Assembly: GCF_028885415.1 (NCBI RefSeq)
Contig: NZ_CP118527.1
Coordinates: forward strand, 6,138,001 to 6,202,000
DNA length: 64,000 nucleotides
Direction: 5' to 3'
Source: Streptomyces coeruleorubidus
GTDB taxonomy: Bacteria; Actinomycetota; Actinomycetes; Streptomycetales; Streptomycetaceae
The translations under genes were made by a program, and so were the position numbers. Numbering within the stretch: the first letter of the stretch is position 1; every line of letters starts with the position of its first letter. Below, piece by piece: positions 8,613 through 17,081 of this stretch. The notes beneath the pieces are model-generated. The model saw nothing but the letters and a program-made list of their open reading frames with translations, was not told where the DNA came from and did no database searches.

Positions 8613-9878
8613 ATGTCCCAACCGGAAGCGAGCCGAGGCGCCTCGGTGCGCCGCGTGCTCGCGGTGATCCCCGCGCGCGGCGGCTCCAAGGGCGTGCCCG
8701 CGAAGAACCTCCTCCCCGTCGGCGGCGTCCCGCTGGTGGCGCGGGCGGTGCGCGAGTGCCGCGCCGCCCGGCTCGTGACGGACGTCGTGGTCTCCACCGA
8801 CGACCAGGCCATCGCGGCCGCCGCCCGCGAGGCCGGCGCCGAGGTCGTGCTGCGGCCCGCCGCCATCGCCGGCGACACGGCCACCTCCGAGGCCGCCGTC
8901 CTGCACGCCATGGACGCGCACGAGGCCCTGCACGGCGCCGTCGTGGACGTGGTGCTGCTGGTGCAGTGCACCAGCCCGTTCATCGCCCGCGAGGACGTGG
9001 ACGGAGTCGCCGCGGCCATCGTCGAGAACGGCGCCGACACGGCCCTCACCGTGGCCCCGTTCCACGGCTTCGTCTGGCGCGACGCCGAGGACGAGGTCGC
9101 GGCCGGCACCGTCGCGGAGGCCGACGCGGCCGTCGGCGGCGGCTACGGCGTCAACCACGACAAGTCCTTCCGCCCCCGCCGCCAGGACCGCCCCCAGGAC
9201 CTGCTGGAGACCGGCGCCGCCTACGCCATGGAGGCGGTCGGCTTCCGCAAGCACCAGCACCGCTTCTTCGGCCGGACCGAACTGGTCCGCACCGACGCCG
9301 CGCGCGTGCTGGAGGTCGACGACCCGCACGACCTCGCCCGCGCCCGGGCCCTCGCGCCGCTCTTCGACGCGGACCGCCCCGGCGCCCTGCCGACCGCCGC
9401 CGACATCGACGCGGTCGTACTCGACTTCGACGGCACCCAGACCGACGACCGGGTGCTGGTCGACTCCGACGGACGGGAGTTCGTCTCCGTGCACCGCGGG
9501 GACGGACTCGGCATCGCGGCCCTCCGCAGGAGCGGCCTGAAGATGCTGATCCTGTCCACGGAACAGAACCCTGTGGTCGCCGCCCGGGCCCGGAAGCTCA
9601 AGCTCCCGGTGCTGCACGGCATCGACCGCAAGGACCTCGCGCTGAAGCAGTGGTGCGAGGAGCAGGGCATCGCGCCGGAGCGCGTGCTCTACGTCGGCAA
9701 CGACGTCAATGACCTCCCGTGCTTCGCCCTCGTGGGCTGGCCCGTGGCGGTCGCGAGCGCCCACGACGTCGTGCGCGGCGCCGCACGCGCGGTCACCACC
9801 GTCCCCGGTGGCGACGGCGCGATCCGAGAGATCGCCAGCTGGATCCTCGGCCCCTCTCTCGATTCCCTCACCAAGTAA
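8613..9878 (+). CDS. neuA: CMP-nonulosonic acid synthetase fused to a KdsC-like HAD phosphatase
   Basis: A 421-residue two-domain protein. Residues about 14-240 are a cytidylyltransferase with the CMP-sialate synthetase P-loop VIPARGGSKGVPAKN and later LLVQCTSPF; residues about 262-410 are a HAD phosphatase with nucleophile motif LDFDGTQTDD, motif II region LILSTEQNP, Lys in IDRKDLALKQW and acidic motif VGNDVNDLP. The fusion puts acid-9-phosphate dephosphorylation and CMP activation on one chain, as in vertebrate CMAS, whose C-terminal domain is also KdsC-like. ATG at 8613 follows AAGGAG. NeuB begins 14 bp downstream. Product is probably CMP-Kdn or CMP-sialic acid; the choice is not readable here. 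Confidence 0.88.
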   Translation: MSQPEASRGASVRRVLAVIPARGGSKGVPAKNLLPVGGVPLVARAVRECRAARLVTDVVVSTDDQAIAAAAREAGAEVVLRPAAIAGDTATSEAAVLHAMDAHEALHGAVVDVVLLVQCTSPFIAREDVDGVAAAIVENGADTALTVAPFHGFVWRDAEDEVAAGTVAEADAAVGGGYGVNHDKSFRPRRQDRPQDLLETGAAYAMEAVGFRKHQHRFFGRTELVRTDAARVLEVDDPHDLARARALAPLFDADRPGALPTAADIDAVVLDFDGTQTDDRVLVDSDGREFVSVHRGDGLGIAALRRSGLKMLILSTEQNPVVAARARKLKLPVLHGIDRKDLALKQWCEEQGIAPERVLYVGNDVNDLPCFALVGWPVAVASAHDVVRGAARAVTTVPGGDGAIREIASWILGPSLDSLTK

Positions 9879-9892
9879 GGACATCTCCTGCC

Positions 9893-10831
9893 ATGAGCAC
9901 CAACTCCCGTATCCGTCAGTTCGGTTCGCGCGAGGTCGGCCCGGGCAAGCCCGTCTACGTCTGCGGCGAGATCGGCATCAACCACAACGGCGAGCTCGAG
10001 AACGCCTTCAAGCTGATCGACGCGGCCGCCGAGGCCGGCTGTGACGCGGTCAAGTTCCAGAAGCGCACCCCGGAGATCTGCACCCCGCGCGACCAGTGGG
10101 ACATCGAGCGCGACACGCCCTGGGGCCGGATGACGTACATCGACTACCGCCACCGCGTGGAGTTCGGTGAGGACGAGTACCGCCAGATCGACGAGTACTG
10201 CAAGACCAAGAACATCGACTGGTTCGCCTCCCCGTGGGACACCGAGGCCGTCGCCTTCCTGGAGAAGTTCGACGTCCCCGCCCACAAGGTGGCGTCCGCC
10301 TCCCTCACCGACGACGAGCTGCTGCGCGCCCTGCGCGCCACCGGCCGCGCGGTGATCCTCTCCACCGGCATGTCGACCCCGAAGCAGATCCGCCACGCGG
10401 TCGAGGTCCTCGGCTCCGACAACATCCTGATGTGCCACGCCACGTCGACCTACCCGGCGAAGGCCGAGGAGCTGAACCTCCGCGTCATCAACACCCTGGA
10501 GCGGGAGTACCCGAACGTCCCGATCGGCTACTCCGGCCACGAGACGGGCCTGCAGACCACGCTGGCCGCGGTCGCGCTGGGCGCGGTGTTCGTCGAGCGT
10601 CACATCACCCTCGACCGCGCCATGTGGGGCTCGGACCAGGCCGCCTCCGTGGAGCCGCAGGGCCTCACCCGCCTCGTCCGCGACATCCGCACCATCGAGG
10701 CCTCCCTGGGCGACGGCGTGAAGAAGGTCTACGAGTCCGAGCTGGCCCCGATGAAGAAGCTGCGCCGCGTGGCCGGTGTGGTCGCCGAGGCGGAGATCGC
10801 CGACGCGGCGGGCGAGCCGGTAGGCGTCTGA
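9893..10831 (+). CDS. neuB: N-acetylneuraminate/Kdn (9-phosphate) synthase, lacking the SAF domain
   Basis: A 312-residue TIM-barrel synthase condensing phosphoenolpyruvate with mannose or ManNAc, or their 6-phosphates. Visible family features are YVCGEIGINHNGELE (metal and PEP region), VKFQKRTPEIC, FASPWD, ILSTGMST, CHATSTYPA and ERHITLDRAMWGSD. Typical NeuB proteins are about 340-360 residues and end in a C-terminal SAF (antifreeze-like) domain that caps the active site of the partner subunit; here the chain stops after the barrel, and no SAF-like sequence follows. Because the neighbouring NeuA carries a phosphatase domain, the substrate may be the 6-phosphate. RBS AAGGA lies 13 bp before the ATG. 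Confidence 0.88.
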   Translation: MSTNSRIRQFGSREVGPGKPVYVCGEIGINHNGELENAFKLIDAAAEAGCDAVKFQKRTPEICTPRDQWDIERDTPWGRMTYIDYRHRVEFGEDEYRQIDEYCKTKNIDWFASPWDTEAVAFLEKFDVPAHKVASASLTDDELLRALRATGRAVILSTGMSTPKQIRHAVEVLGSDNILMCHATSTYPAKAEELNLRVINTLEREYPNVPIGYSGHETGLQTTLAAVALGAVFVERHITLDRAMWGSDQAASVEPQGLTRLVRDIRTIEASLGDGVKKVYESELAPMKKLRRVAGVVAEAEIADAAGEPVGV

Positions 10832-10878
10832 GCCCTCAACCCCCACAACCCCCCTTACGACGGGACGGTCGTACGTCG

Positions 10879-12177
10879 ATGAGCCCCCGCGCCGGGAATG
10901 CCGGCCCCCACACTCTCGCGTTCGTCGAGAGTCCGGTACAGCTGCTGAACGTGCTGGAGTGGGCGCACGCGCATGCGCCCGGCGTGGGGCTCACCCTCGT
11001 GGTGCTGTCGCCCGTCGACCCGATGACGCGCGGCCAGCTGCGGCGGATGTCCGACCTGGCCCGCGACGAGGGGCACGAGGTCCGCTGGGAGGAGGCGCGC
11101 GGCGGCCCCATGGCGCCCTTCCAGACCATCGGAGGCCTGGCGCGCCTGCTCCGCAGGGCGCGCCGGATCGTGCTGGGGGACCCCTTCTCCCGCTACGTGC
11201 AGCTGCTGCTGACGATCACCCGGGCCCGTGACCTGGTCGTCGTCGACGACGGCACGGCGACGATGGAGTTCGTCGGCCAGCTGGCCCGGGGGGAACGGCT
11301 GGTGCGCTGGCACCGCAAGGGCGGCCGTCCCGGTCCGCGGGACCTGATCTTCGCGCCGGTGTCGTCCGCGGCCCGCCGCCGCCTGACCCCCGGCGGCGAC
11401 CGCCGCGTCGAGATCTTCTCCTCCATGCCGATGGAGGAGACCCCGGCGGGCGTCACCGTCAGCGCCAACGACTTCGCCTGGACCCGGGCCCGCTTCGGCC
11501 CGCCCCGCATCACCAAGGGCGCCGACATGGTCGGCACGTCCCTGGTGGAGACGGGCGTGGTCGACGACGACCGCTACCTGGACGCCGTCCGCACGCTGGC
11601 CAGGGCCCACGGCGCCACCCGCTACTTCGCCCACCGCCGCGAGAGCACGGACAAGCTCCACCGGCTCGCGGTCGAGACCGGCCTGGAGATCGTCCGCCCC
11701 GAGCTCCCCCTGGAACTCATCGCCCGCCGCGGCCCCATCGGCCGGACGATCCTCAGCTTCCCCTCCACGGTCGTCCACACCCTCCCCCTCGCCCTCTCCG
11801 GCACCGAGGTCCGCGTCGCGGTCTGCGACATCGACCCGACCTGGCTGACCGACCACGCCTCCCCTCGCGCCCAGGGCTTCCTGTCGGGGGTGACGGGGGC
11901 GGCGCGGGATGTGCATCGGTTGTCCACGGCGGGGGCGGGGGCGGCGGGCCAGGAGGGCCCGGCGAGTACGGCGGGTCCGACCGGTACGGCAGCCCCTGGG
12001 GGCCCGACCGGTCCGACGGGTACGGCCGACCCGGGGAGCATCACGGGCACGACGACGGGCACGACGGGCTCGGCCGGGCCAGCGGGGTCGGCGAGCATGG
12101 CCGGCTCGGCTGGGGCGGCGGGGTCGGCAGGTGTGGTCGGCTCGGCTGGGGCGGCGGGTGCAGTGGCTGCGGGCTGA
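10879..12177 (+). CDS. Sialyltransferase-like (GT52-type) protein with collagen-like low-complexity tail
   Basis: A 432-residue protein. Residues 1 to about 350 resemble GT52-type sialyltransferases: FVESPVQLLNVLEWAHA at the N-terminus and LVVVDDGTATMEFVG near residue 118 match the family's first strand and DDGT motif. The last about 80 residues are repetitive Gly/Ala/Thr/Pro/Ser triplets (GPTGPTGT, GSAGAAGSAG), resembling a collagen-like or disordered linker, and the DNA of this tail is itself repeated downstream. It follows neuB by 47 bp on the same strand and is the last gene of the operon. A donor of CMP-nonulosonic acid is implied by context; activity is inferred. Confidence 0.7.
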   Translation: MSPRAGNAGPHTLAFVESPVQLLNVLEWAHAHAPGVGLTLVVLSPVDPMTRGQLRRMSDLARDEGHEVRWEEARGGPMAPFQTIGGLARLLRRARRIVLGDPFSRYVQLLLTITRARDLVVVDDGTATMEFVGQLARGERLVRWHRKGGRPGPRDLIFAPVSSAARRRLTPGGDRRVEIFSSMPMEETPAGVTVSANDFAWTRARFGPPRITKGADMVGTSLVETGVVDDDRYLDAVRTLARAHGATRYFAHRRESTDKLHRLAVETGLEIVRPELPLELIARRGPIGRTILSFPSTVVHTLPLALSGTEVRVAVCDIDPTWLTDHASPRAQGFLSGVTGAARDVHRLSTAGAGAAGQEGPASTAGPTGTAAPGGPTGPTGTADPGSITGTTTGTTGSAGPAGSASMAGSAGAAGSAGVVGSAGAAGAVAAG

Positions 12178-12520
12178 CGGGTCGGAGGTGCCTTGGAACC
12201 GGCGGGTCCGGCGGTCCGGGGAGTGGCCGGGCGCGGCGGACTCGGCGAGCACGGCGGGCCCGGCTGTGGCAGCGGGTGCTGCGGACGCAGTGGCTGCCGG
12301 CTGACGTGCGGGAGATGCCCTGGGAACCGGCGGGGCCGGCGAGGTCCGGTGGGTCCGGGGAGTATCACGGGCGCGGCGGGTTCGGGCGGTATGGCGGGCT
12401 CGGCGAGCGCGGCGAGCCCGGCCGGGGCGGTAGCCGCTGAGGGCGGGGTGGCTGTCGGCTGACGTGCCGCAGGCGCCTCGGAAACGGCGGGGTCAGCCGG
12501 CTCAGGCGGCGCCGGCCGCT
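12034..12520 (+). repeat. Three imperfect tandem repeats of the 3-prime end of the sialyltransferase-like gene
   Basis: A unit containing GGCTGCGGGCTGACG then GGTGCCTTGGAACCGGCGGG recurs at about 12165, 12291 and 12449 (about 126 and 158 bp apart) with drift. In each unit the translated sequence ends as A-V-A-A-G or V-A-V-G followed by TGA, so the end of the gene and its stop have been copied twice. Between units GGGGAGTATCACGGGC-type sequence also repeats. Confidence 0.6.
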
Positions 12521-12613
12521 CAGGCGGACCTCGCGGACCTGGCGTTTCAGGCAGGCCAGGCGGCGACGGACCCACGACTCGCGGCGGGCTCACGCGTCGG
12601 CAGAATCGGCCCA

Positions 12614-12746
12614 CGCCCAGACCGCAGCGGCTCACCCCCCCAGACCGCAGCGGCCCACGCCCAGGCCGCAGCGGCTCGCGCACAGCTCGGGTCGGGCCCA
12701 CTCAGCCCACCGGAGCGGACTCGGGCCCAGACCGCGGCGGGCTCAC
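12614..12746 (+). repeat. Short tandem repeats in the non-coding GC-rich stretch 12521-12808
   Basis: GCCCAGACCGCAGCGGCTCAC (21 bp) is followed by near copies at about 12638, 12659 and 12725. The remainder of 12178-12808 is GC-rich low-complexity DNA with no credible gene on either strand; long open frames there have no conserved content. Confidence 0.55.
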
Positions 12747-12808
12747 GAACAGATCGGGGGCCGGGCTCGCGCACGGTGGGCTCGCACCACCAACCCGGAA
12801 GAGGAGGC

Positions 12809-13534
12809 TCACGCGTCGGCGGACGCCGGCTTGCGTGCCAGCAGGAACGCCCGAGGACGCTGCTCCTCGCCCTCGGGCTCCCGCAGCACACGGGCGTGGA
12901 GTTCCAGGCCGGCCTTTGTGAGGTGCGCCGCGACGGTCTCCGGGGTGCGCCAGTAGTAGTCGAGCGAGATCTCCTGCCCGAAGCGCTCGGTGAGGTGCGC
13001 ACGGCCGTCCTCGGCACCGGACTGGAATCCGAGCAGCACGGGCGCGCCCGGCACCAGGACGCGGTGGAACCCGGCGAAGACCGAGGGCAGATGGTCGTCC
13101 GGCACATGGATGATCGAGTACAGCGCGACGATGCCGCCGAGCGTCTCGTCCGGCAGGTCCAGGGCCGTCATCGAACCGACGTGGAACCGCAGCCGAGGGT
13201 GCGCCCGGCGGGCCAGGGCCACCATGCGGGGTGAGACGTCCACCCCGAACACCGGCAGCCCCAGGTCGTGCAGCCGGGCCGCCACGTGTCCGGGCCCGCT
13301 GCCGATGTCGGCGACCGGCGGCTGCACCGGCGCCGCCCCGGGGGCCCGCACCAGGTCGACGAAGGCCGAGAGGAGCGCCCGCTCCAGCGGTCTCCCGACG
13401 AGACTGTCCGGGAACCCGGCGGCGTAGTCCTCGGCGATGGCGTCGTACGAGGCCTGGGTGGACTGGACGAACTCGGGGCTGTCGGCGCGCACGGGGCGCA
13501 CACTATCGGGGCCGGGCGTCCGCCAGACGAACAA
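12809..13534 (-). CDS. Class I SAM-dependent methyltransferase (type 11)
   Basis: A 241-residue protein with a full small-molecule methyltransferase core: motif I VADIGSGPGHVAARL (about residue 74), acidic end of strand 2 in FGVDVSPRMVALAR, motif for strand 4 GIVALYSIIHVPDD and a later LLGFQSGAEDG. The N-terminal DAIAEDYAAGFPD is the usual helix preceding the SAM domain. ATG at 13534 is used here; GTG at 13501 would remove 11 residues without touching the domain. No partner gene on its strand, so the substrate is unknown. It lies directly beyond the repeat region, divergent from the M20 amidohydrolase with 258 bp between. Confidence 0.8.
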   Translation of the reverse strand: MFVWRTPGPDSVRPVRADSPEFVQSTQASYDAIAEDYAAGFPDSLVGRPLERALLSAFVDLVRAPGAAPVQPPVADIGSGPGHVAARLHDLGLPVFGVDVSPRMVALARRAHPRLRFHVGSMTALDLPDETLGGIVALYSIIHVPDDHLPSVFAGFHRVLVPGAPVLLGFQSGAEDGRAHLTERFGQEISLDYYWRTPETVAAHLTKAGLELHARVLREPEGEEQRPRAFLLARKPASADA

Positions 13535-13792
13535 GGCCGTGTTCCCCGCGCAGGGCGTGGTATCCGTGGAGGAGGATGGATGGATACCGGCGCCGTGAGC
13601 CAGGTGTGGCTGATGTCACATTCCGTGGGTCATGGTGACCGGCTCGGCCCAAAAGGCGGGCGAGTGTACCCATCTCAGTTGATAGCTATGCGTTCGGCGG
13701 TCATATTTTCTTCCCCGAACGGGTTGAAGTTTTGTTGATCGAGGGTCGGACGACCGCCCTGGCGCCCTACCCTTCAGAGGGTGAAGCAATTG

Positions 13793-15025
13793 ATGTCATT
13801 GGAGTCCGAGGTCGACCTTCCCGGGGGAGCCGTGCTTCCCGGCGCGCTGCCCGACGCTCTGCGCGCCGAGCTCATCGCGTTCCGACGCGACCTGCACATG
13901 CACCCGGAGCTGGGCAACCAGGAGTTCCGCACGACAGCCGCGATCAAGGAGCGGCTCGAGCAGGCCGGCCTCAAGCCGCGCGTACTCGCCGTCGGGACAG
14001 GACTCGTCTGTGACATCGGCGTAGAGGGCGAACAGTGGGCCGGGGGACCCAGCATGCTCGCCATGCGGGCCGACATCGACGGCCTGCCCATCCCCGACAT
14101 GAAGAGCGACTGCCCGTACCGCTCGACCGTGCCCGACCGCGCCCACGCCTGCGGCCACGACGTGCACACCACCGTCGTCCTCGGCGCCGGTCTCGTCCTC
14201 GCCGAACTGCACAAGCAGGGCCGGCTGCCCCGCCCCGTCCGGCTGATCTTCCAGCCCGCCGAGGAGGTACTGCCCGGCGGTGCCGCCGACGTCATCAAGT
14301 GCGGGGCGCTCGAAGGGGTCGGCGCGATCGTCGCCGTGCACTGCGATCCCCGGGTCGACGCGGGGCAGGTCGGACTCCGGGAGGGTCCCATCACCTCCGC
14401 CTGCGACCGGCTGGAGATCGCCCTGGACGGCCCGGGCGGGCACACCGCACGCCCCCACCTCACGACCGACCTGGTCACCGCGGCCGCCCGCGTCGTCACG
14501 GACGTACCCGCCCTGGTCGGCCGGCGCTTCGACAGCCGGAGCGGGCTCGCCATCACCTGGGGCCGCGTCGAGTCCGGGCACGCGCCCAACGTCATCCCGC
14601 AGCACGCCGAGCTCTCCGGCACCGTGCGGTGCCTCGACATCGAGGCGTGGCGGCAGGCGCCCGACGTCGTGGTCGCGGCGATCGACGAGGTCGCCAACCT
14701 GTACCGCGCCAAGTCGGAGATCAACTACGTCCGCGGCGTCCCGCCCGTCGTCAACGAGCCCGGCGTGACCGAGCTGCTGCGCGACGCCATGATCGCCCGA
14801 CGCGGCGTCGAGTCGGTCGTCGGCACGGAGCAGAGCCTCGGCGGCGAGGACTTCTCCTGGTACCTGGAGCACGTCCCCGGCGCCATGGCCCGCCTCGGTG
14901 TACGCACCCCCGGCGAACGCCAGGTGCGCGATCTCCACCAGGGCGACTTCGACGTGGACGAGTCCGCGATCAAGGTAGGCGTGGAACTCTTCACCGCCGC
15001 GGCCCTGGTCGACGGCCTGCGCTAG
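13793..15025 (+). CDS. M20-family metal-dependent amidohydrolase/peptidase
   Basis: A 410-residue zinc hydrolase. The order of motifs matches the IAA-amino-acid hydrolase/hippuricase branch: FRRDLHMHPELGNQEF, the dimetal region MRADIDGLPI and HACGHDVHTT, the general-base Glu-Glu in FQPAEEV, HCDPR, and GGEDFSWYLEHVPGAMARLG near the C-terminus. It hydrolyses amide bonds of N-acyl amino acids or related compounds. ATG at 13793 has GAGGG 12 bp upstream; GTG at 13781 would sit too close to that element. The 258 bp upstream are relatively AT-rich near 13680-13740 and probably hold the promoter. It converges with an alpha/beta hydrolase across a hairpin. Confidence 0.85.
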   Translation: MSLESEVDLPGGAVLPGALPDALRAELIAFRRDLHMHPELGNQEFRTTAAIKERLEQAGLKPRVLAVGTGLVCDIGVEGEQWAGGPSMLAMRADIDGLPIPDMKSDCPYRSTVPDRAHACGHDVHTTVVLGAGLVLAELHKQGRLPRPVRLIFQPAEEVLPGGAADVIKCGALEGVGAIVAVHCDPRVDAGQVGLREGPITSACDRLEIALDGPGGHTARPHLTTDLVTAAARVVTDVPALVGRRFDSRSGLAITWGRVESGHAPNVIPQHAELSGTVRCLDIEAWRQAPDVVVAAIDEVANLYRAKSEINYVRGVPPVVNEPGVTELLRDAMIARRGVESVVGTEQSLGGEDFSWYLEHVPGAMARLGVRTPGERQVRDLHQGDFDVDESAIKVGVELFTAAALVDGLR

Positions 15026-15035
15026 GCCAGGTGCC

Positions 15036-15058
15036 GTGACCGCCCGGCGGGCGGTCAC
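15036..15058. terminator. Hairpin between convergent genes
   Basis: GTGACCGCCC/GGGCGGTCAC, a perfect 10-bp stem with loop GGC, lies between the amidohydrolase stop and the end of the opposing hydrolase; no T-tract, as is usual in this genus. Confidence 0.55.
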
Positions 15059-16389
15059 CTGTGGTCACGGAGGAAGGCGGGGATCTCGCCGCGGGTCGGG
15101 TAGTTCGGCAGCGGTGCGGGCTCGTCCTCGAGGAATGCGGTGACGACGGCGGCGGCTCGGTCGTTGTTGTCGTCGAGGCCGTTCCACATGTGGTGTCCGA
15201 CGCCGGGCACGTACTGCGTGCGCTGGACGGCGGGGTCTTCGGCAAGGACGGCTGTCGCCCATTGACGGACCTGTGAGGAGCACTCGGCGATCATCAGCAT
15301 CGCGGGGGTCCGGGAGTGCCTCAGCCGCGGGGCGATGGAGGGAGAGTCCTTGATCGTCTGCTGGATGCGGAGGCTGGCGGCGGGGCTGAAGGAGAAGTTC
15401 TCCGCCGTGTCCTCGACGGGGATGCGGTGCGCGTCGCGCGCGCAGTAGCTGGATGCGGTGTCGCTGCCGAGATCGGCGGCGGTGAGCGCGTTGTCGCCCT
15501 CTGCCTGTCCTATCAGCCCGGTGTCGGGGGTCAGGAGCCCGAGTCGCATGAGGCCCAATGTGACGGCGTACCGGGGAACGCGCGTCGACCGCGGTCCGGT
15601 CAGGGCCGGCGCGAGGTCGCGCGCGGATTCCCGGCCCTTGTGCCCGGCGATGCGCGCGGTGGGGCCGTCCATCGGGCCGGGCTCGGCGATGATCGCCCGG
15701 TGAAAGCGCTCCGCGACGCGCGGATCGGCCAGGGCTCGCGTGAGCACGACCCCGCCTGAGGAGAATCCGAGGACGTCGACCCTGCCCTTGCCCAGGCGAT
15801 CGACGAAGGCGGCGAGATCGCGGACCGACCTGGAGATCGTGTACTGGCCCATGGGGAGCAGGTCGCTTCGGCCCCCGCCGGCCTGCTCGTAGGCGTAGAC
15901 GTCGTAGCCCTGTCGCGCCAGGAGCTGCAGGAACTTGTGGTCGAGCACCGAGATGCCGCGAACCGGTCCGCCGTGGAGGTACACGAACGGAACGGGGCGT
16001 CGGGCGACGGTGTTGGCGGGCGGGTAGTGATAGACCGCCACCCGGCTGCCGGTGGCCAGGCTCCAGTGCTGCGTGGCGACGAAAGGCAGGTCGGGCGGGT
16101 ACTGCCGTTCCGTGGGAACGGTCGGGACGCACACCGACGCCGTCAATGCAGCCGCGACGACCACCGGCAGGAACGGCATGAGCCGCGCCGACTTGGTACG
16201 GCGCCGGCCCCGCCACAGTGCGGCGGCAGTCGCGATTCCCAGGGCCGTCAGCCACGCGGGGAGCCCCGAGCCCGCCCCGTCCGTGAGGACGACGAGCGCC
16301 AGGAAGAGGATCACTGAACCCGCGATGGCAGCCAGGGCCAGCACCAGGCGGCCGGCTAAGCGGACCGAGCGTGACACGGACGTCGGCAT
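15055..16389 (-). CDS. Membrane-anchored alpha/beta hydrolase (prolyl-aminopeptidase-like)
   Basis: A 444-residue protein. Three hydrophobic segments occupy about residues 10-36, 43-60 and 70-92, so the catalytic domain after residue 100 is probably extracytoplasmic. That domain shows FVYLHGGPVRG (oxyanion hole), YEQAGGGRSD, nucleophile elbow VLGFSSGGVV, and the catalytic His in PGVGHHMWN near the C-terminus, a layout like proline iminopeptidases and related serine hydrolases. The gene is divergent from a TetR regulator with a palindrome in the 74-bp gap, so it is likely the regulated target. Natural substrate unknown. Confidence 0.75.
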   Translation of the reverse strand: MPTSVSRSVRLAGRLVLALAAIAGSVILFLALVVLTDGAGSGLPAWLTALGIATAAALWRGRRRTKSARLMPFLPVVVAAALTASVCVPTVPTERQYPPDLPFVATQHWSLATGSRVAVYHYPPANTVARRPVPFVYLHGGPVRGISVLDHKFLQLLARQGYDVYAYEQAGGGRSDLLPMGQYTISRSVRDLAAFVDRLGKGRVDVLGFSSGGVVLTRALADPRVAERFHRAIIAEPGPMDGPTARIAGHKGRESARDLAPALTGPRSTRVPRYAVTLGLMRLGLLTPDTGLIGQAEGDNALTAADLGSDTASSYCARDAHRIPVEDTAENFSFSPAASLRIQQTIKDSPSIAPRLRHSRTPAMLMIAECSSQVRQWATAVLAEDPAVQRTQYVPGVGHHMWNGLDDNNDRAAAVVTAFLEDEPAPLPNYPTRGEIPAFLRDHR

Positions 16390-16421
16390 GAGGATCTCCC
16401 GTAGTTTCAGAACAGCATTCC

Positions 16422-16447
16422 ATAACGCTGTTTCAGAACGACGTTAT
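16422..16447. promoter_or_regulatory. Palindromic operator between hydrolase and TetR gene
   Basis: ATAACG at 16422-16427 and CGTTAT at 16442-16447 form perfect 6-base arms around 14 bp. A second, overlapping inverted pair AACAGC (16411-16416)/GCTGTT (16427-16432) is also present. Both lie in the divergent spacer. Confidence 0.5.
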
Positions 16448-16463
16448 CAGTAGCGGTAGGCTT

Positions 16464-17081
16464 TTGGGTGTGGGTAGGCCGAGAACGAACGACGAGACCG
16501 TCAAAGAGCGGCTCGTGGCATGCGCGATCGAGATGCTCGCCACCCGTCCGCGGGAGTCGGTCACGGTCCGTGCCCTGGCTACTGCCGCCGGGACGTCGAC
16601 GACGGCGGTGTACTCCCTGTTCGGCGGCAAGGACGGGCTGATCGGCGAGGTGCGCAACAGAGCCGTGGCCGGCCTGTTCCAGGAAGTGGCCGCAGTGCCG
16701 ACCTCCGCGGACCCGCTCGCCGACCTCTGTGCACTGGCCGCCGCGTACCGTCGATGGGGACGCGAGCACAGCCACCTCTACACGGTGCTGTTCGGCGGTG
16801 TGCAATCCTTCGACCCGTCCGGCGCGGTCGGCGCCAGTGACCCCGTCCGGCCGCTCCTCGCGGCGATCGATCGCGGCTTGACGGAGTCCGTCCTCGCCGG
16901 CGATGCGACGTCCATCGCTCTCTCGGTCTGGGTGACACTGCACGGGCTCGTCACGCTCGAACTGGCTGGAGCCTTCGACGCCGCCACGGCCGAGGCCACC
17001 TTCCGATCGACGATCCACGCGGCGCTGCGCGGCTGGACGCCCCCCGCGGTGTTCAGCGGTCTTCGGCGCATCGAGCCCTAG
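16464..17081 (+). CDS. TetR-family regulator with WHG-type C-terminal domain
   Basis: A 205-residue regulator. The helix-turn-helix covers about residues 12-58 (ERLVACAIEML...TSTTAVYSLFGGKDGLI), where TTAVYSLFGGK is the TetR recognition region. The C-terminal part contains LHGLVTLELAG, the W/HG-type motif of the TetR_C_33 (WHG) group, and no long deletions. It is divergent from the membrane-anchored hydrolase and the spacer holds a palindrome, so repression of itself and the hydrolase is expected. Ligand unknown. Confidence 0.8.
   Translation: MGVGRPRTNDETVKERLVACAIEMLATRPRESVTVRALATAAGTSTTAVYSLFGGKDGLIGEVRNRAVAGLFQEVAAVPTSADPLADLCALAAAYRRWGREHSHLYTVLFGGVQSFDPSGAVGASDPVRPLLAAIDRGLTESVLAGDATSIALSVWVTLHGLVTLELAGAFDAATAEATFRSTIHAALRGWTPPAVFSGLRRIEP

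Noticed and set aside
11622..12701. Long reverse-strand frame over the sialyltransferase tail and repeats
   Set aside because: Pro/Ala-rich low-complexity translation without motifs; it is the mirror of the GC-rich repeats and has no ribosome site.
12161..12746. CRISPR array in the repeat-rich region
   Set aside because: Repeats are imperfect and spacers are not uniform or unique; no cas genes.
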